53,471 nt of DNA from Epilithonimonas bovis DSM 19482 (GCF_900108115.1 NZ_FTPU01000022.1:1-53471), one strand, 5' to 3'; shown: positions 9,251 to 18,932, counted from the first letter of the stretch. Numbers and translations: made by a program. Notes: generated from the letters alone by a model not told the origin.

Positions 9251-10102
9251 ATGAGTGATTCTCAAAACAACCAATGGACAGAAACCATCGGCTCCAGCCA
9301 TTCTCTCTTTGATCTCAATCTGAAGGAGGTTTGGCGCTACCGTGATCTGGTGTATATGTTTGTCAAACGGGACTTTGTCTCCGGCTTCAAACAGACAATA
9401 TTAGGTCCTGTTTGGTTTTTTATCAACCCGATATTTACAACGCTGGTTTATCTGGTCGTTTTTGGTAATATTGCCAATTTATCTACGGATGGCGCTCCAA
9501 AAATATTATTTTATCTGGCCGGGGTTACCCTCTGGAACTATTTCTCAAGCTGCCTCACGGGTACAGCCAGTGTGTTTACCAGTAATGCCGGGATTTTTGG
9601 GAAAGTGTATTTCCCGAGATTGGTAATGCCGATTTCTATTGTAGTATCCAACCTGATGCGTTTCGGTGTGCAGATGTCATTATTTCTTATTGTATTTTTC
9701 TACTATTTAGCTAAAGGCGAAGTTCAGCCCAATTGGTGGATCCTGGCCACACCCTTTCTGATTGTTTTGATGGCAATGTTTGCGCTGGGCATGGGAATGA
9801 TTTTTTCTTCGATGACCACTAAGTACCGGGACTTGCAGATGTTGTTGGGATTTGGTGTCAGTCTTTATATGTATGCGACACCGGTAATCTACCCTGTTTC
9901 CAGCTTACAAGGGATATTCAGAACAATTGCTTTTTATAATCCGCTCACCGGTATTTTCGAATGTTTCAAATATGCATGGCTGGGAGTGGGTGATTTTAGT
10001 GCCGGGATGTTGTTGGTCAGTACTGCCATTATTACAGTTATACTTATGGTAGGGACGGTCATTTTCAATAAAGTGGAAAAAAGCTTTATGGATACGGTCT
10101 AA
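9251..10102 (+). CDS. wzm: ABC-2 type polysaccharide export permease (Wzm)
   Basis: This is the membrane half of the ABC transporter that moves lipid-linked O-antigen-type polysaccharide across the inner membrane. The 283-residue protein has a soluble amphipathic N-terminus and the conserved block VKRDFVSGFKQTILGPVWFF. About six hydrophobic segments follow (roughly residues 60-80, 90-115, 140-160, 175-195, 205-225, 255-275). The segment TKYRDLQMLLGFG is typical of Wzm/TagG permeases. The start chosen is ATG at 9251; a TTG one codon earlier is possible. Its ATPase partner begins 52 bp downstream. Confidence 0.9.
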   Translation: MSDSQNNQWTETIGSSHSLFDLNLKEVWRYRDLVYMFVKRDFVSGFKQTILGPVWFFINPIFTTLVYLVVFGNIANLSTDGAPKILFYLAGVTLWNYFSSCLTGTASVFTSNAGIFGKVYFPRLVMPISIVVSNLMRFGVQMSLFLIVFFYYLAKGEVQPNWWILATPFLIVLMAMFALGMGMIFSSMTTKYRDLQMLLGFGVSLYMYATPVIYPVSSLQGIFRTIAFYNPLTGIFECFKYAWLGVGDFSAGMLLVSTAIITVILMVGTVIFNKVEKSFMDTV

Positions 10103-10154
10103 GCATGGTATACACATCCTATTTTATTCTATCCGTTAATCAAAATTAAAATAC

Positions 10155-11408
10155 ATGCTTGCACTTAAGGCAGAAAATATATCAAAACTATACAGGCTGG
10201 GGCAGGTCGGTACAGGAACCTTGTCGCATGACCTTAACCGTTTTTGGCACCAGATCAGAGGGAAAGAAGATCCCTATCTAAGGATTGGTGAAGCCAATGA
10301 CCGTTCCCAAAAAGGCGATTCAGACTATGTCTGGTCGCTGAAAGACATCAATTTTGAGGTAGAGCAAGGTGATGCCGTTGGGATTATCGGCCGCAATGGC
10401 GCCGGGAAATCGACTTTGCTTAAACTGTTGAGCAAAGTGACCAAACCAACTACCGGACAAATCCATACAAGAGGGCGCATTGCATCTTTGTTGGAAGTGG
10501 GGACTGGCTTTCACCCGGAGATGACCGGTCGCGAGAATGTCTATCTCAATGGTGCCATCCTGGGAATGACAAGGAAAGAAATTACCCGAAAGTTTGATGA
10601 AATTGTTGACTTCTCCGGAGTGGAACGTTATATCGATACGCCTGTTAAAAGATATTCATCCGGGATGTACGTGCGCCTGGCATTTGCGGTGGCTGCTCAT
10701 TTGGAATCCGAAATACTGATTGTGGATGAGGTACTGGCCGTGGGTGATGCCGAATTCCAGAAAAAGTGTTTGGGAAAGATGGGCGATGTAACGAAGGGCG
10801 AAGGGCGGACGATTTTGTTTGTGAGTCATAATATGGATGCGATATCAAAACTCTGTACAAGTGGTATTTATTTGGAAAAAGGGCTATTGAAATATTCTGG
10901 TAATATTGGTAATACAATTGGGACATATTTGAGCGATGGCTCCAATACTTCATCAAGGAAAGTTTACAATAAAAATATCGATAAGTGCATATTTCTCAAA
11001 GAAGCGCTTGTAATCAATTCTCTTGATAAAAATACGGCCAACTTGAGGGTAGGTGAAAATTGGAAAGTAAGAATCGAATTTGAGGTTCAACAGAATATTT
11101 CAGATTATGTTTTTGCTTTGGGAATAATAACACACGGTGAGGTTTCTGTAAATACTTCATGGAGCAAACCTATTAACCTTTTAGCTGGACGATACTGTTT
11201 TGAATTTGATGTTAATAATTTCCCATTGCAGGCGGGTAAATATAATTTAATATTTGGAGTTAGTCAGCAGAAAAGATCGGTTTTTTATGATGATAGCTTC
11301 CTATCGGTTGAAATTGAAAATTTAACCACAGATGAAAGAATTCAGAAAGCGGATGGCTCAACAGGTATTTTTGCAATGCAGTTTGATAATAATATCCACA
11401 ATATTTAA
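10155..11408 (+). CDS. wzt: ABC transporter ATPase with C-terminal glycan-binding domain (Wzt)
   Basis: This ATPase powers Wzm-dependent polysaccharide export. Residues 1-245 form the ATPase: Walker A GRNGAGKST (about 79-87), signature YSSGMYVRLAFAV, Walker B ILIVDEVLAVGD and H-loop FVSHN. Residues about 260-417 are an immunoglobulin-like Wzt_C domain, which in characterised O9a-type systems recognises the capped glycan end. Base composition changes at about 10860: the ATPase part is GC-richer like rfbA and wzm, while the C-terminal part is AT-rich. The glycan-recognising part therefore seems to have been exchanged with the locus cargo. Confidence 0.92.
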   Translation: MLALKAENISKLYRLGQVGTGTLSHDLNRFWHQIRGKEDPYLRIGEANDRSQKGDSDYVWSLKDINFEVEQGDAVGIIGRNGAGKSTLLKLLSKVTKPTTGQIHTRGRIASLLEVGTGFHPEMTGRENVYLNGAILGMTRKEITRKFDEIVDFSGVERYIDTPVKRYSSGMYVRLAFAVAAHLESEILIVDEVLAVGDAEFQKKCLGKMGDVTKGEGRTILFVSHNMDAISKLCTSGIYLEKGLLKYSGNIGNTIGTYLSDGSNTSSRKVYNKNIDKCIFLKEALVINSLDKNTANLRVGENWKVRIEFEVQQNISDYVFALGIITHGEVSVNTSWSKPINLLAGRYCFEFDVNNFPLQAGKYNLIFGVSQQKRSVFYDDSFLSVEIENLTTDERIQKADGSTGIFAMQFDNNIHNI

Positions 11409-11410
11409 AT

Positions 11411-11542
11411 ATGAATTTATTCAAAAAGAAAAAATCTCCTAAATTGGTGAAATTTCATAAAGAATACCATGCAAATCCAGAAGATGTCAAAACCCAAAAT
11501 TATGCTTGTGGTTGTTTTTGGTTTATAAAAAGTGAGAAGTAA
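11411..11542 (+). CDS. small hypothetical protein, 43 residues
   Basis: An ATG two bases after the wzt stop opens a 43-codon frame. The product is lysine-rich at its start (MNLFKKKKSPKLVKFHKEYH) and ends with a cysteine/aromatic cluster (NYACGCFWFIKSEK). It has no membrane segment and no family I recognise. The tight spacing to wzt and the 30 bp to the next gene suggest it may be translated with the operon. It could also be the remnant of a longer gene. Confidence 0.45.
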   Translation: MNLFKKKKSPKLVKFHKEYHANPEDVKTQNYACGCFWFIKSEK

Positions 11543-11572
11543 AAAAATCAATTATTAAATTATTAGCCCAAC

Positions 11573-12439
11573 GTGATAATCACTAAACTCCAGGGTGGAT
11601 TAGGAAACCAGATGTTCCAGTACGCCGTTGCTTTAGCAAACAGCAACGATGAACCTGTATTAGATCTTGAGTTTTTGCAAAAAAATAATACCTCAACCGA
11701 CACTTTCACAAAAAGGGATTTTGAACTCACCGTTTTCCAAAACGCAAGATTTCGGGTGATGTCTACTTCCGAAAAGAACAGATTGTTTTCTCTTCGTAAA
11801 CGGTATGTGTTATTTAGAAAATTGTTTGGGATTCATATTTCTAAAATTCAACAAAAAGAAAATGAGTTGATCTCAATACCTGCTAAGGGAAATATTTATT
11901 TAGACGGTTACTTTCAGTCAGAGAAATACTTTTTGGACAAGAGGGAATTAATATTACAGGCATTCTCATTTCCACCTTTGAGTGGGAACAACAAAAAAAT
12001 TAAAGATCAAATAACTGTTTCAAATGCTGTAAGTATCCATATCCGAAGAGGAGATTACCTGAAAGAAGAAGTGAAAAAATACCACGGTGTCCTGCCGGAA
12101 GATTATTATCTGAAAGCCATTGACCGGATCTGTCAAATAGTAGAAAATCCGGTATTTTTTATTTTTTCTGATGACAAAGATTACGCAAAAAAACTTTTTC
12201 AAAATATAGGTAACTATACCGTAGTAGAGGGAAACGATGGAGGAGATAGCTGGATGGATATGGCTCTGATGTCCAATTGCAGGCATCATATTATTGCCAA
12301 CAGCAGTTTTAGTTGGTGGGGCGCATGGCTTGCCAATCAGGATGGCGCAGTCAATATTGCGCCCAAAAATTGGTTTAATCCAGTAGTTGCTAATTTTGAT
12401 ATAAATAACTTTGTCCCAAAGAATTGGCATCAATTATAA
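11573..12439 (+). CDS. alpha-1,2-fucosyltransferase (GT11)
   Basis: It would transfer L-fucose from GDP-fucose to a sugar acceptor. The 288-residue protein starts with KLQGGLGNQMFQYAVALA, the GT11 N-terminal signature. It has the donor-binding motif HIRRGDYL (about 155-162) and ends with NSSFSWWGAWLA. The start codon is GTG at 11573, placed so that the family N-terminus (VIITKLQGGLGNQ) is exact. Genes for GDP-L-fucose synthesis (fcl, gmd) follow immediately, so donor supply and transferase are clustered. Linkage specificity is inferred from family membership. Confidence 0.9.
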   Translation: MIITKLQGGLGNQMFQYAVALANSNDEPVLDLEFLQKNNTSTDTFTKRDFELTVFQNARFRVMSTSEKNRLFSLRKRYVLFRKLFGIHISKIQQKENELISIPAKGNIYLDGYFQSEKYFLDKRELILQAFSFPPLSGNNKKIKDQITVSNAVSIHIRRGDYLKEEVKKYHGVLPEDYYLKAIDRICQIVENPVFFIFSDDKDYAKKLFQNIGNYTVVEGNDGGDSWMDMALMSNCRHHIIANSSFSWWGAWLANQDGAVNIAPKNWFNPVVANFDINNFVPKNWHQL

Positions 12440-12442
12440 AAA

Positions 12443-13369
12443 ATGATGGAAAAAAAATCAAAAATATATGTCGCAGGGCATAGAGGAATGGTGGGAAGTG
12501 CCATCCTCAGAAAACTGGAAAAACAAGGCTTTCAGAATCTGCTTGTGAGAACATCTGCAGAGCTGGATTTGAGGGACAGCTATGCGGTAAGAGATTTTTT
12601 TAAACAGGAAAAACCAGAATTGGTGTTCCTTGCAGCCGCTAAAGTGGGAGGAATCAGGGCCAATAATACATACAAAGCCGATTTTTTATATGAAAACCTG
12701 ATGATCCAGAACAACGTGATCTACAATGCGCATATCAATGATATCCGCAAACTGTTGTTTCTTGGATCCAGTTGCATATATCCCAAGATGGCACCGCAGC
12801 CTCTCAAAGAAGAATATCTATTGACAGGGACTCTGGAGCCAACAAATGAGCCTTACGCCATTGCAAAGATTGCAGGTATCAAGATGTGCGATTCCTATCG
12901 AAGCCAATATAACCGTAATTTTATATCTGCGATGCCTACCAACCTCTACGGACCCAATGACAATTATGACCTCAACACCTCACATGTATTACCCGCTATG
13001 ATCAGGAAGTTCCATGAGGCAAAATTGGATGGCAACCGGGATGTCACTTTGTGGGGCAGCGGAACGCCGCTTAGGGAGTTTTTGCATGTTGACGATCTTG
13101 CCGAAGCCTGCGTTTTCATGATGGAACATTATAACGATTATGGGCAGGTAAATATTGGCGTTGGCCAAGATTTAAGCATCCGGGAATTAGCTGCGCTTAT
13201 CCAGAAGATTGTAGGACACCAGGGCAACATTATCTGGGATACTACAAAACCGGACGGTACACCACGAAAACTGATGGACGTCTCAAAAATTAATGCCATG
13301 GGGTGGAAAGCCAGAATCTCTTTGGAAGCGGGCATAAAACAAGTATATAGCGACAAATTTTTATCATAA
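12443..13369 (+). CDS. fcl: GDP-L-fucose synthase
   Basis: This bifunctional epimerase-reductase makes GDP-L-fucose from GDP-4-keto-6-deoxymannose with NADPH. The 308-residue SDR has [10 protein letters not shown] near residue 12 and [15 protein letters not shown]. The YxxxK pair lies in [11 protein letters not shown], followed by [13 protein letters not shown] and [16 protein letters not shown], all characteristic of Fcl/WcaG. It starts three bases after the fucosyltransferase stop and is followed by gmd seven bases later, so the three genes form a tight fucose cassette. Confidence 0.96.
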   Translation: MMEKKSKIYVAGHRGMVGSAILRKLEKQGFQNLLVRTSAELDLRDSYAVRDFFKQEKPELVFLAAAKVGGIRANNTYKADFLYENLMIQNNVIYNAHINDIRKLLFLGSSCIYPKMAPQPLKEEYLLTGTLEPTNEPYAIAKIAGIKMCDSYRSQYNRNFISAMPTNLYGPNDNYDLNTSHVLPAMIRKFHEAKLDGNRDVTLWGSGTPLREFLHVDDLAEACVFMMEHYNDYGQVNIGVGQDLSIRELAALIQKIVGHQGNIIWDTTKPDGTPRKLMDVSKINAMGWKARISLEAGIKQVYSDKFLS

Positions 13370-13375
13370 TCAGTC

Positions 13376-14449
13376 ATGAAAAAAGCACTCATAACAGGTA
13401 TTACAGGACAGGACGGTTCCTATCTTGCTGAATTACTTTTAGATAAGGGCTATGAAGTTCACGGGATCAAGAGAAGGGCTTCATCGTTTAATACACAGAG
13501 AATTGATCATCTGTATAAAGATTTGCATGACGGCAATGTTAATTTTAAACTGCATTATGGCGATCTGACAGATTCTACCAATATCATCAGGATCATCCAG
13601 GAAGTGCAGCCCGACGAGATTTATAATCTGGGAGCCATGAGCCATGTCAAAGTTAGCTTTGATTCTCCGGAATATGTCGCTAATGTAGATGGGCTGGGAA
13701 CTCTAAGGATTTTGGAAGCTGTTAGGATTTTAGGCCTTGAAAAAAAGACGCGCATTTATCAGGCCTCCACATCAGAATTATATGGTGGTATGCCGGAGAA
13801 CAAAAACAGCAAAGGCTTTTACGATGAGCTGTCACCGTTTTATCCGCGTTCGCCTTATGGTGTAGCAAAAATCTATGGCTTTTGGATTACAAAAAACTAC
13901 CGCGAAGCTTATAACATGTTTGCATGTAACGGAATCTTATTTAATCACGAATCACCACGGAGAGGCGAAACTTTTGTAACCCGTAAGATTACAATGGCAG
14001 TTGCCAGGATAGCAAAGGGGAAACAGGATATTTTGTATCTCGGAAATCTCAATGCACAAAGAGACTGGGGTCATGCAAAAGACTATGTGGAAGCTATGTG
14101 GAAGATGCTGCAGCAGGATAAGCCGCAGGATTTTGTTATCGCCACAGGTAAAACAACTTCCGTAAGAGATTTTGTGAAAATGGCTTTTGCTGAAGTCGGT
14201 ATTGATGTAGAATGTTCAGGTGAAAATGAGAAAGAGATTATTAGAGTTAAGTCATGCAACAATCCGCTTTATCAGTTAGAAGTTGGGAAAATATTGGTAA
14301 AAGTTGACCCCGAATATTATAGGCCTACAGAGGTAGACCTGCTGATTGGCGACCCTACAAAGGCCAACACGCAGCTGGATTGGACGCCAAAATATGATTT
14401 ACAGGGATTAGTAAAAGATATGATGGCTTCAGATCTTATTTTAGCTTAG
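13376..14449 (+). CDS. gmd: GDP-mannose 4,6-dehydratase
   Basis: It makes GDP-4-keto-6-deoxymannose from GDP-mannose, the first step to GDP-L-fucose. The 357-residue SDR starts with the cofactor motif [15 protein letters not shown]. It contains [15 protein letters not shown], the STSELYG active-site block, the YGVAK catalytic pair, and [18 protein letters not shown], a Gmd signature. Its product feeds Fcl directly upstream. GDP-mannose supply genes (manB, manC) are not in the window. Confidence 0.97.
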   Translation: MKKALITGITGQDGSYLAELLLDKGYEVHGIKRRASSFNTQRIDHLYKDLHDGNVNFKLHYGDLTDSTNIIRIIQEVQPDEIYNLGAMSHVKVSFDSPEYVANVDGLGTLRILEAVRILGLEKKTRIYQASTSELYGGMPENKNSKGFYDELSPFYPRSPYGVAKIYGFWITKNYREAYNMFACNGILFNHESPRRGETFVTRKITMAVARIAKGKQDILYLGNLNAQRDWGHAKDYVEAMWKMLQQDKPQDFVIATGKTTSVRDFVKMAFAEVGIDVECSGENEKEIIRVKSCNNPLYQLEVGKILVKVDPEYYRPTEVDLLIGDPTKANTQLDWTPKYDLQGLVKDMMASDLILA

Positions 14450-14473
14450 GTTGCAATTAATGAAATTTTATTA

Positions 14474-15337
14474 ATGAGCTCACTGTCAATATCCATCCTC
14501 ATCGCCAACTACAATAACGGTCATTTTTTTAAAGACTGTTACCGCAGCCTTATTGAACAAACCGAACAGGATTGGGAGGCCATTGTCATAGATGATGCCT
14601 CTACAGATGATTCTGCTGTTGTTATCAAAGCATTGATAGGGAAGGATTCGCGGTTTAGATTCTTTCAAAACGAAACAAATTTAGGGTACCAGAAGACACT
14701 TGTAAAAGCAATTGGTTTGAGTACGGCAACAGTTTTTGGAAGGTTAGATCCAGATGATGTCTTGGAACCACGAGCAATAGAATTATCGCTTAAAGCGCAT
14801 GCAGATAGTCCGCAGGCAGGCCTCGTTTACTCAAACTTTGTGTTTTGCGATGAAAATTTAGAACCAAAGTCTGTTCATAAAGGACAGACTATTACGGAAC
14901 TAAACGAATATTACTATAATTTTGATGGCGAAATATCGCATTTCGCAACCTTTAAAAAATCGGTTTATTTTCAAACTTCGGGGATAGACGTCAGTAACAA
15001 AAAAGCCGAAGACAAAGACCTCTACATGAAATTGTGCGAAGTGGCTCCCGTAAAATACATTGATGAAGATCTGTATCTCTACAGAGTTCACGATGGCGGC
15101 ATCTCTACCAACGCCAATGGCGATAAAGCGTATTTCTGGCATTGGGTAGCACTGATCAAAATGGCCGAGCGCAGGCATATTAATATAGAAGATCTTTTCG
15201 TAGAAAAAATGGTGCGCCGCGAGGTTTACGACACCGAAAAAGAAAAACACAAAAACCTCAGGACTTTGCTCAAGAAATCCCGCTGGTTACAGCTGGGTGC
15301 CAAGTTAGGCCTGTTCAAACTGTATAAATATTTATAA
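14474..15337 (+). CDS. glycosyltransferase family 2
   Basis: This is a GT-A fold transferase of 287 residues. The N-terminal block SISILIANYNNGHFFKDCYR is followed by DDASTDDSAVV. The metal-binding motif is DPDD (GRLDPDDVLEPRAIEL) and the acceptor-side motif is EDKDLYMKLCEV. The C-terminal part is basic. No signal peptide or transmembrane segment is seen, so it should act at the cytoplasmic face. It overlaps the next gene by one base (TAATG), which suggests translational coupling. Donor and linkage cannot be told from sequence. Confidence 0.88.
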   Translation: MSSLSISILIANYNNGHFFKDCYRSLIEQTEQDWEAIVIDDASTDDSAVVIKALIGKDSRFRFFQNETNLGYQKTLVKAIGLSTATVFGRLDPDDVLEPRAIELSLKAHADSPQAGLVYSNFVFCDENLEPKSVHKGQTITELNEYYYNFDGEISHFATFKKSVYFQTSGIDVSNKKAEDKDLYMKLCEVAPVKYIDEDLYLYRVHDGGISTNANGDKAYFWHWVALIKMAERRHINIEDLFVEKMVRREVYDTEKEKHKNLRTLLKKSRWLQLGAKLGLFKLYKYL

Positions 15338-16149
15338 TGGAAAACACGCCCCTCATCTCCGTCATTGTCCCATGCTACAACCAGGCGCAATATCTGGATG
15401 AATGCTTACAATCGGTTCTGGATCAGACTTATCAAAATTGGGAGTGTATTATCGTCAACGATGGTTCACCTGATAATACCGAAGAAGTCGTGCAAGAATG
15501 GTTGGTAAAAGACTCTCGATTTAGTTATCTGAAAAAAGAAAACGGTGGTGTAGCGTCTGCCAGAAATTTAGGTATTGACAATTCTCAAGCAGAATGGTTA
15601 ATAATGTTAGATGGTGATGATACAATTGCGCCTTCATATTTACAGAAAGGCGTAGTAAAGGCTAATGAAGGTATGGAAATTATTTATTCTGATGCGAAAT
15701 ACTTTGGTGCATTAGATAAAGATTGGCTTCTTGAAAAATATGATTTTCGTAAGTTATTAATTAATAATTTAATTTTTTGTCCTGCAATTTTTAAAAAAAG
15801 TCCTGTAAGATTTGATGAAAAAATGATTCACGGTTTAGAAGATTGGGAGTTTTGGATTAATTATATTTCTACAAATCACGTTACCAAAATATGTAAACTT
15901 AACTCAATTGAATTGTTTTATAGAATAAAAGAAGACTCTAGAAATCACATAGTAAACAATGATTCTTCTATATTAATAAAGACTAAAAATTATGTCTACA
16001 ATAAGCATTTAGACTTATACATAAAATATTATGGTGACTACTTTACAGTTTGCAGAGCAAATGAAAGAGCACAGATAGAAATCAAAAAAATCTTAAATAG
16101 CCGTAGAAATATCTTTATGAATAAATTTTTAAAGCTATTTGGCAAATAA
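15337..16149 (+). CDS. glycosyltransferase family 2 with a composition break
   Basis: The 270-residue GT-A transferase has ISVIVPCYNQAQYLDECLQS, VNDGSPDN, the metal site LDGDDTIAP, and LEDWEFWINYI where family members carry the catalytic EDW. Up to about 15540 the base use is like the flanking genes. From there to the end it is strikingly AT-rich, so the acceptor-specific half may derive from recombination. Its start overlaps the stop of the preceding GT2 gene. Donor unknown. Confidence 0.87.
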   Translation: MENTPLISVIVPCYNQAQYLDECLQSVLDQTYQNWECIIVNDGSPDNTEEVVQEWLVKDSRFSYLKKENGGVASARNLGIDNSQAEWLIMLDGDDTIAPSYLQKGVVKANEGMEIIYSDAKYFGALDKDWLLEKYDFRKLLINNLIFCPAIFKKSPVRFDEKMIHGLEDWEFWINYISTNHVTKICKLNSIELFYRIKEDSRNHIVNNDSSILIKTKNYVYNKHLDLYIKYYGDYFTVCRANERAQIEIKKILNSRRNIFMNKFLKLFGK

Positions 16150-16164
16150 TAAACACAAAAAACA

Positions 16165-17274
16165 ATGCAAAAAAAATACGACTACCTCATTGTGGGCAGT
16201 GGCCTATTCGGAGCCATATTTGCGCACGAGATGACAAAACAGGGCAAAAAATGCCTGGTTATCGAACGCCGCAGCCATATTGCCGGTAATATCTATACCG
16301 AGAACGTGGAAGGGATCAATGTCCACAAATACGGGGCGCACATCTTCCATACAAGTAACAGGGCCGTTTGGGATTATGTCAATTCTTTTGTGGAGTTTAA
16401 CAGGTTTACCAATGCGCCAATTGCCAATTACAAAGGCAAACTGTATAACCTGCCGTTTAATATGAACACCTTTTACCAGCTTTGGGGTGTCCAAACGCCG
16501 CAGCAGGCGCATGATAAGATCGAAGAGCAAAGAGCCCAATACAGCCATATTACCGATCCTCAAAACCTCGAAGAGCAGGCATTGGTACTGGGTGGGAAAG
16601 ACATCTACGAAAAACTGATAAAAGGTTATACCGAAAAACAATGGGGGAGGCCTGCCACAGAAATCCCTGCTTTTATCATCCGCAGGCTGCCTTTTCGCCT
16701 GACTTTTGATAATAATTATTTTAACGATACCTATCAGGGCATCCCAATAGGCGGTTATACGGCCCTCATAGAAAAAATGTTGGAAGGGATTGAAGTAAAA
16801 ACCAATACCGATTACTTTTCAGATAAGGAAAACATGGATGCACTGGCAGGCAAAGTGGTGTATACCGGCAAGATTGATGAATATTTTGACCATCAGTTCG
16901 GAAGTTTGGATTATAGAAGTTTAAGGTTTGAGAATGAAATTCTAGACCTGCCCAACTATCAGGGTAATGCTGTCGTCAATTACACCGAGAGAGATATCCC
17001 TTTTACCAGGATTATAGAACACAAACATTTCGAATTTGGTGCCCAGCCCAAAACCGTCATCACCCGCGAATACCCAGAGGATATGAGCGAGGGCAAAGAA
17101 GCCTATTACCCTATTAATGATGAGAAAAACCAACAGATATATCAGAAATATAAAGCACTGGCAGGCCAACTGCCCAATGTGATTTTTGGTGGTAGGCTGG
17201 CAGAATACAAATATTATGACATGCACCAGGTGGTAGAAAAAGCGCTGGATGTGGTACATGCACAAAAGTTATAG
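16165..17274 (+). CDS. glf: UDP-galactopyranose mutase
   Basis: This flavoenzyme interconverts UDP-galactopyranose and UDP-galactofuranose. The 369-residue protein has the FAD-binding motif VGSGLFGAIFAHEM (about 10-23), GGHIF-like YGAHIFHTSNRAVWDYV, and GYTEKQWGRPATEIP. RDIPFTRIIEHKHFE, TVITREYPED and FGGRLAEYKYYDMHQV follow, all Glf hallmarks. It implies that galactofuranose is a component of the glycan, with one of the neighbouring GT2 enzymes as the likely Galf transferase. Confidence 0.96.
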   Translation: MQKKYDYLIVGSGLFGAIFAHEMTKQGKKCLVIERRSHIAGNIYTENVEGINVHKYGAHIFHTSNRAVWDYVNSFVEFNRFTNAPIANYKGKLYNLPFNMNTFYQLWGVQTPQQAHDKIEEQRAQYSHITDPQNLEEQALVLGGKDIYEKLIKGYTEKQWGRPATEIPAFIIRRLPFRLTFDNNYFNDTYQGIPIGGYTALIEKMLEGIEVKTNTDYFSDKENMDALAGKVVYTGKIDEYFDHQFGSLDYRSLRFENEILDLPNYQGNAVVNYTERDIPFTRIIEHKHFEFGAQPKTVITREYPEDMSEGKEAYYPINDEKNQQIYQKYKALAGQLPNVIFGGRLAEYKYYDMHQVVEKALDVVHAQKL

Positions 17275-17397
17275 TTTTAAGATAAGGATACCATACCTTT
17301 ACAGTTTTTAAGGATTTGTTTTGCATCTGATATCTGCTGTCGGGCTGTGCCCAGTATAAAACTGGCAGCTAATCAGGACTAATTATCATCATTAATA

Positions 17398-18915
17398 ATG
17401 AAACCTACCCGATACCTCCCATACTTACTTTTCATCTTGTCTGTCATCATTTATCTGACAGGGTTTTTGTTTTCCTACGACTATCTTGTCAAAGACTGGC
17501 AATCCGGCAACCGCCTTGATACTGCCCGCAGTGTGGCAGAATATGCGGTGATGTATGCCTCGCTGCTTCTGTTCTGCGCTTTGTTCCGCAGGTACAGGTA
17601 TGGGTGCGTGGTGGCTTATTTGCTGCTTATCATCGTTAGTGTCAATTCTTTTATATCCTATTGCTGTTACCTGGTCTACCATTCCGGGTTTAATATAGGC
17701 ATGGCCGTCAGTGTCCTGGATTCCAACATCCGGGAGGCTGGGAATATGATTGGCTATTACCTTTTGCCATTGTTTATCTCTTTAATTTTATTACTTGTTA
17801 ATATTTTGGTTGTTAACATGTTGTCAAAAATAAAGTGGTCTTGGAAACTCTATATTGCCACGGCACTCTGGTTTATTATGCCGGCGGTTTTTCTTCTAAA
17901 GCAGCATTGGTTTGGCTACAAGGGCGGTGCGCCTATGGTAAAAAATATCATCTACCATTTTAAGGATTTGGAAGGTGCCTACCGGCTCAATAAGAACATG
18001 GCAAAAATTACAGATAACAAGGTAGCTTATCATTATCAGAAAGAAGATCAAGGTACAGAAACCATCATACTGGTCATTGGCGAGTCTGTAAGAAAGCAGA
18101 ATATGTCTTTATATGGCTATACCAGAACTACTACGCCCAACGAAGATGCGCAGCAGGATCAGATGATTTTGTTTTCAGATGCCCATTCGCCGGGCGCCAT
18201 TACCAATCTCAGCATTCCACTATTCCTGAGCCCGATCAGCCCACAAGACTACAGCACGCACATTGAGAAAGTCTCAGACAATGTGGTTAACATGGCCAAT
18301 TCACAGGGTTATACAACTTATTGGCTTACAACACAAAACAATATCAAGGGTGTTACCGAAATTGCTACTTTTTCTAAACATAAAAAGTGGGTCAATGGCT
18401 ACGATATGAGCCTGATGCCATTTGTTGCTGATGCGCTGAAGGATAAAAATAAAAAATTCATAGTCATACATGTCACCGGGAGCCATCCAGACCCGTGTTT
18501 GCGGTACCCGGAAAGTTTTAGGCAGTTCAGGGATGGTAGTCCCATGGATTGTTATGATAATTCGATATTTTATACAGATCATCTGCTGGGAGAACTATTC
18601 AAAAAGCTGGATGGCCAAAATGCGGCGTTGATCTACTTATCAGACCACGGTCTAAAGTACAGCGACCAAAAACTCATCCATGCGGATTCCAAAGAATCAA
18701 CACGGGTGCCGTTTTATGTCTGGTTCTCCAATCCCAATCTCAAAAACCATTACAGGTTTGATAAAAATGTTGATCAGCCGGTTTCTACATCGTATCTTTA
18801 TCCCATGGTAATGAAGATGCTGGGACTGAAAGAAATAAAATTAGATAAAGTAGAAAACGATAATTTTATGAAGTTGGATCATAAAGTGATTAATTATAAG
18901 GATCTTAATCCGTAA
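17398..18915 (+). CDS. EptA-like phosphoethanolamine transferase (inner membrane, sulfatase fold)
   Basis: The family transfers phosphoethanolamine from phosphatidylethanolamine to lipid A or glycan sugars on the periplasmic side. The 505-residue protein has about five hydrophobic segments in residues 8-165, then an alkaline-phosphatase-like domain. That domain has GESVRKQNMSLYGYTRTTTP (metal ligand E229), the nucleophile region SPGAITNLSIP (T269), HVTGSHPDP, and SDHG (D416, H417). These are the EptA/CptA metal and nucleophile positions. It is preceded by a 123-bp gap without a recognisable promoter. Location among glycosyltransferases suggests it decorates this glycan, but lipid A is an equally open target. 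Confidence 0.85.
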   Translation: MKPTRYLPYLLFILSVIIYLTGFLFSYDYLVKDWQSGNRLDTARSVAEYAVMYASLLLFCALFRRYRYGCVVAYLLLIIVSVNSFISYCCYLVYHSGFNIGMAVSVLDSNIREAGNMIGYYLLPLFISLILLLVNILVVNMLSKIKWSWKLYIATALWFIMPAVFLLKQHWFGYKGGAPMVKNIIYHFKDLEGAYRLNKNMAKITDNKVAYHYQKEDQGTETIILVIGESVRKQNMSLYGYTRTTTPNEDAQQDQMILFSDAHSPGAITNLSIPLFLSPISPQDYSTHIEKVSDNVVNMANSQGYTTYWLTTQNNIKGVTEIATFSKHKKWVNGYDMSLMPFVADALKDKNKKFIVIHVTGSHPDPCLRYPESFRQFRDGSPMDCYDNSIFYTDHLLGELFKKLDGQNAALIYLSDHGLKYSDQKLIHADSKESTRVPFYVWFSNPNLKNHYRFDKNVDQPVSTSYLYPMVMKMLGLKEIKLDKVENDNFMKLDHKVINYKDLNP

Positions 18916-18932
18916 TGCTAATGTAATACCTA

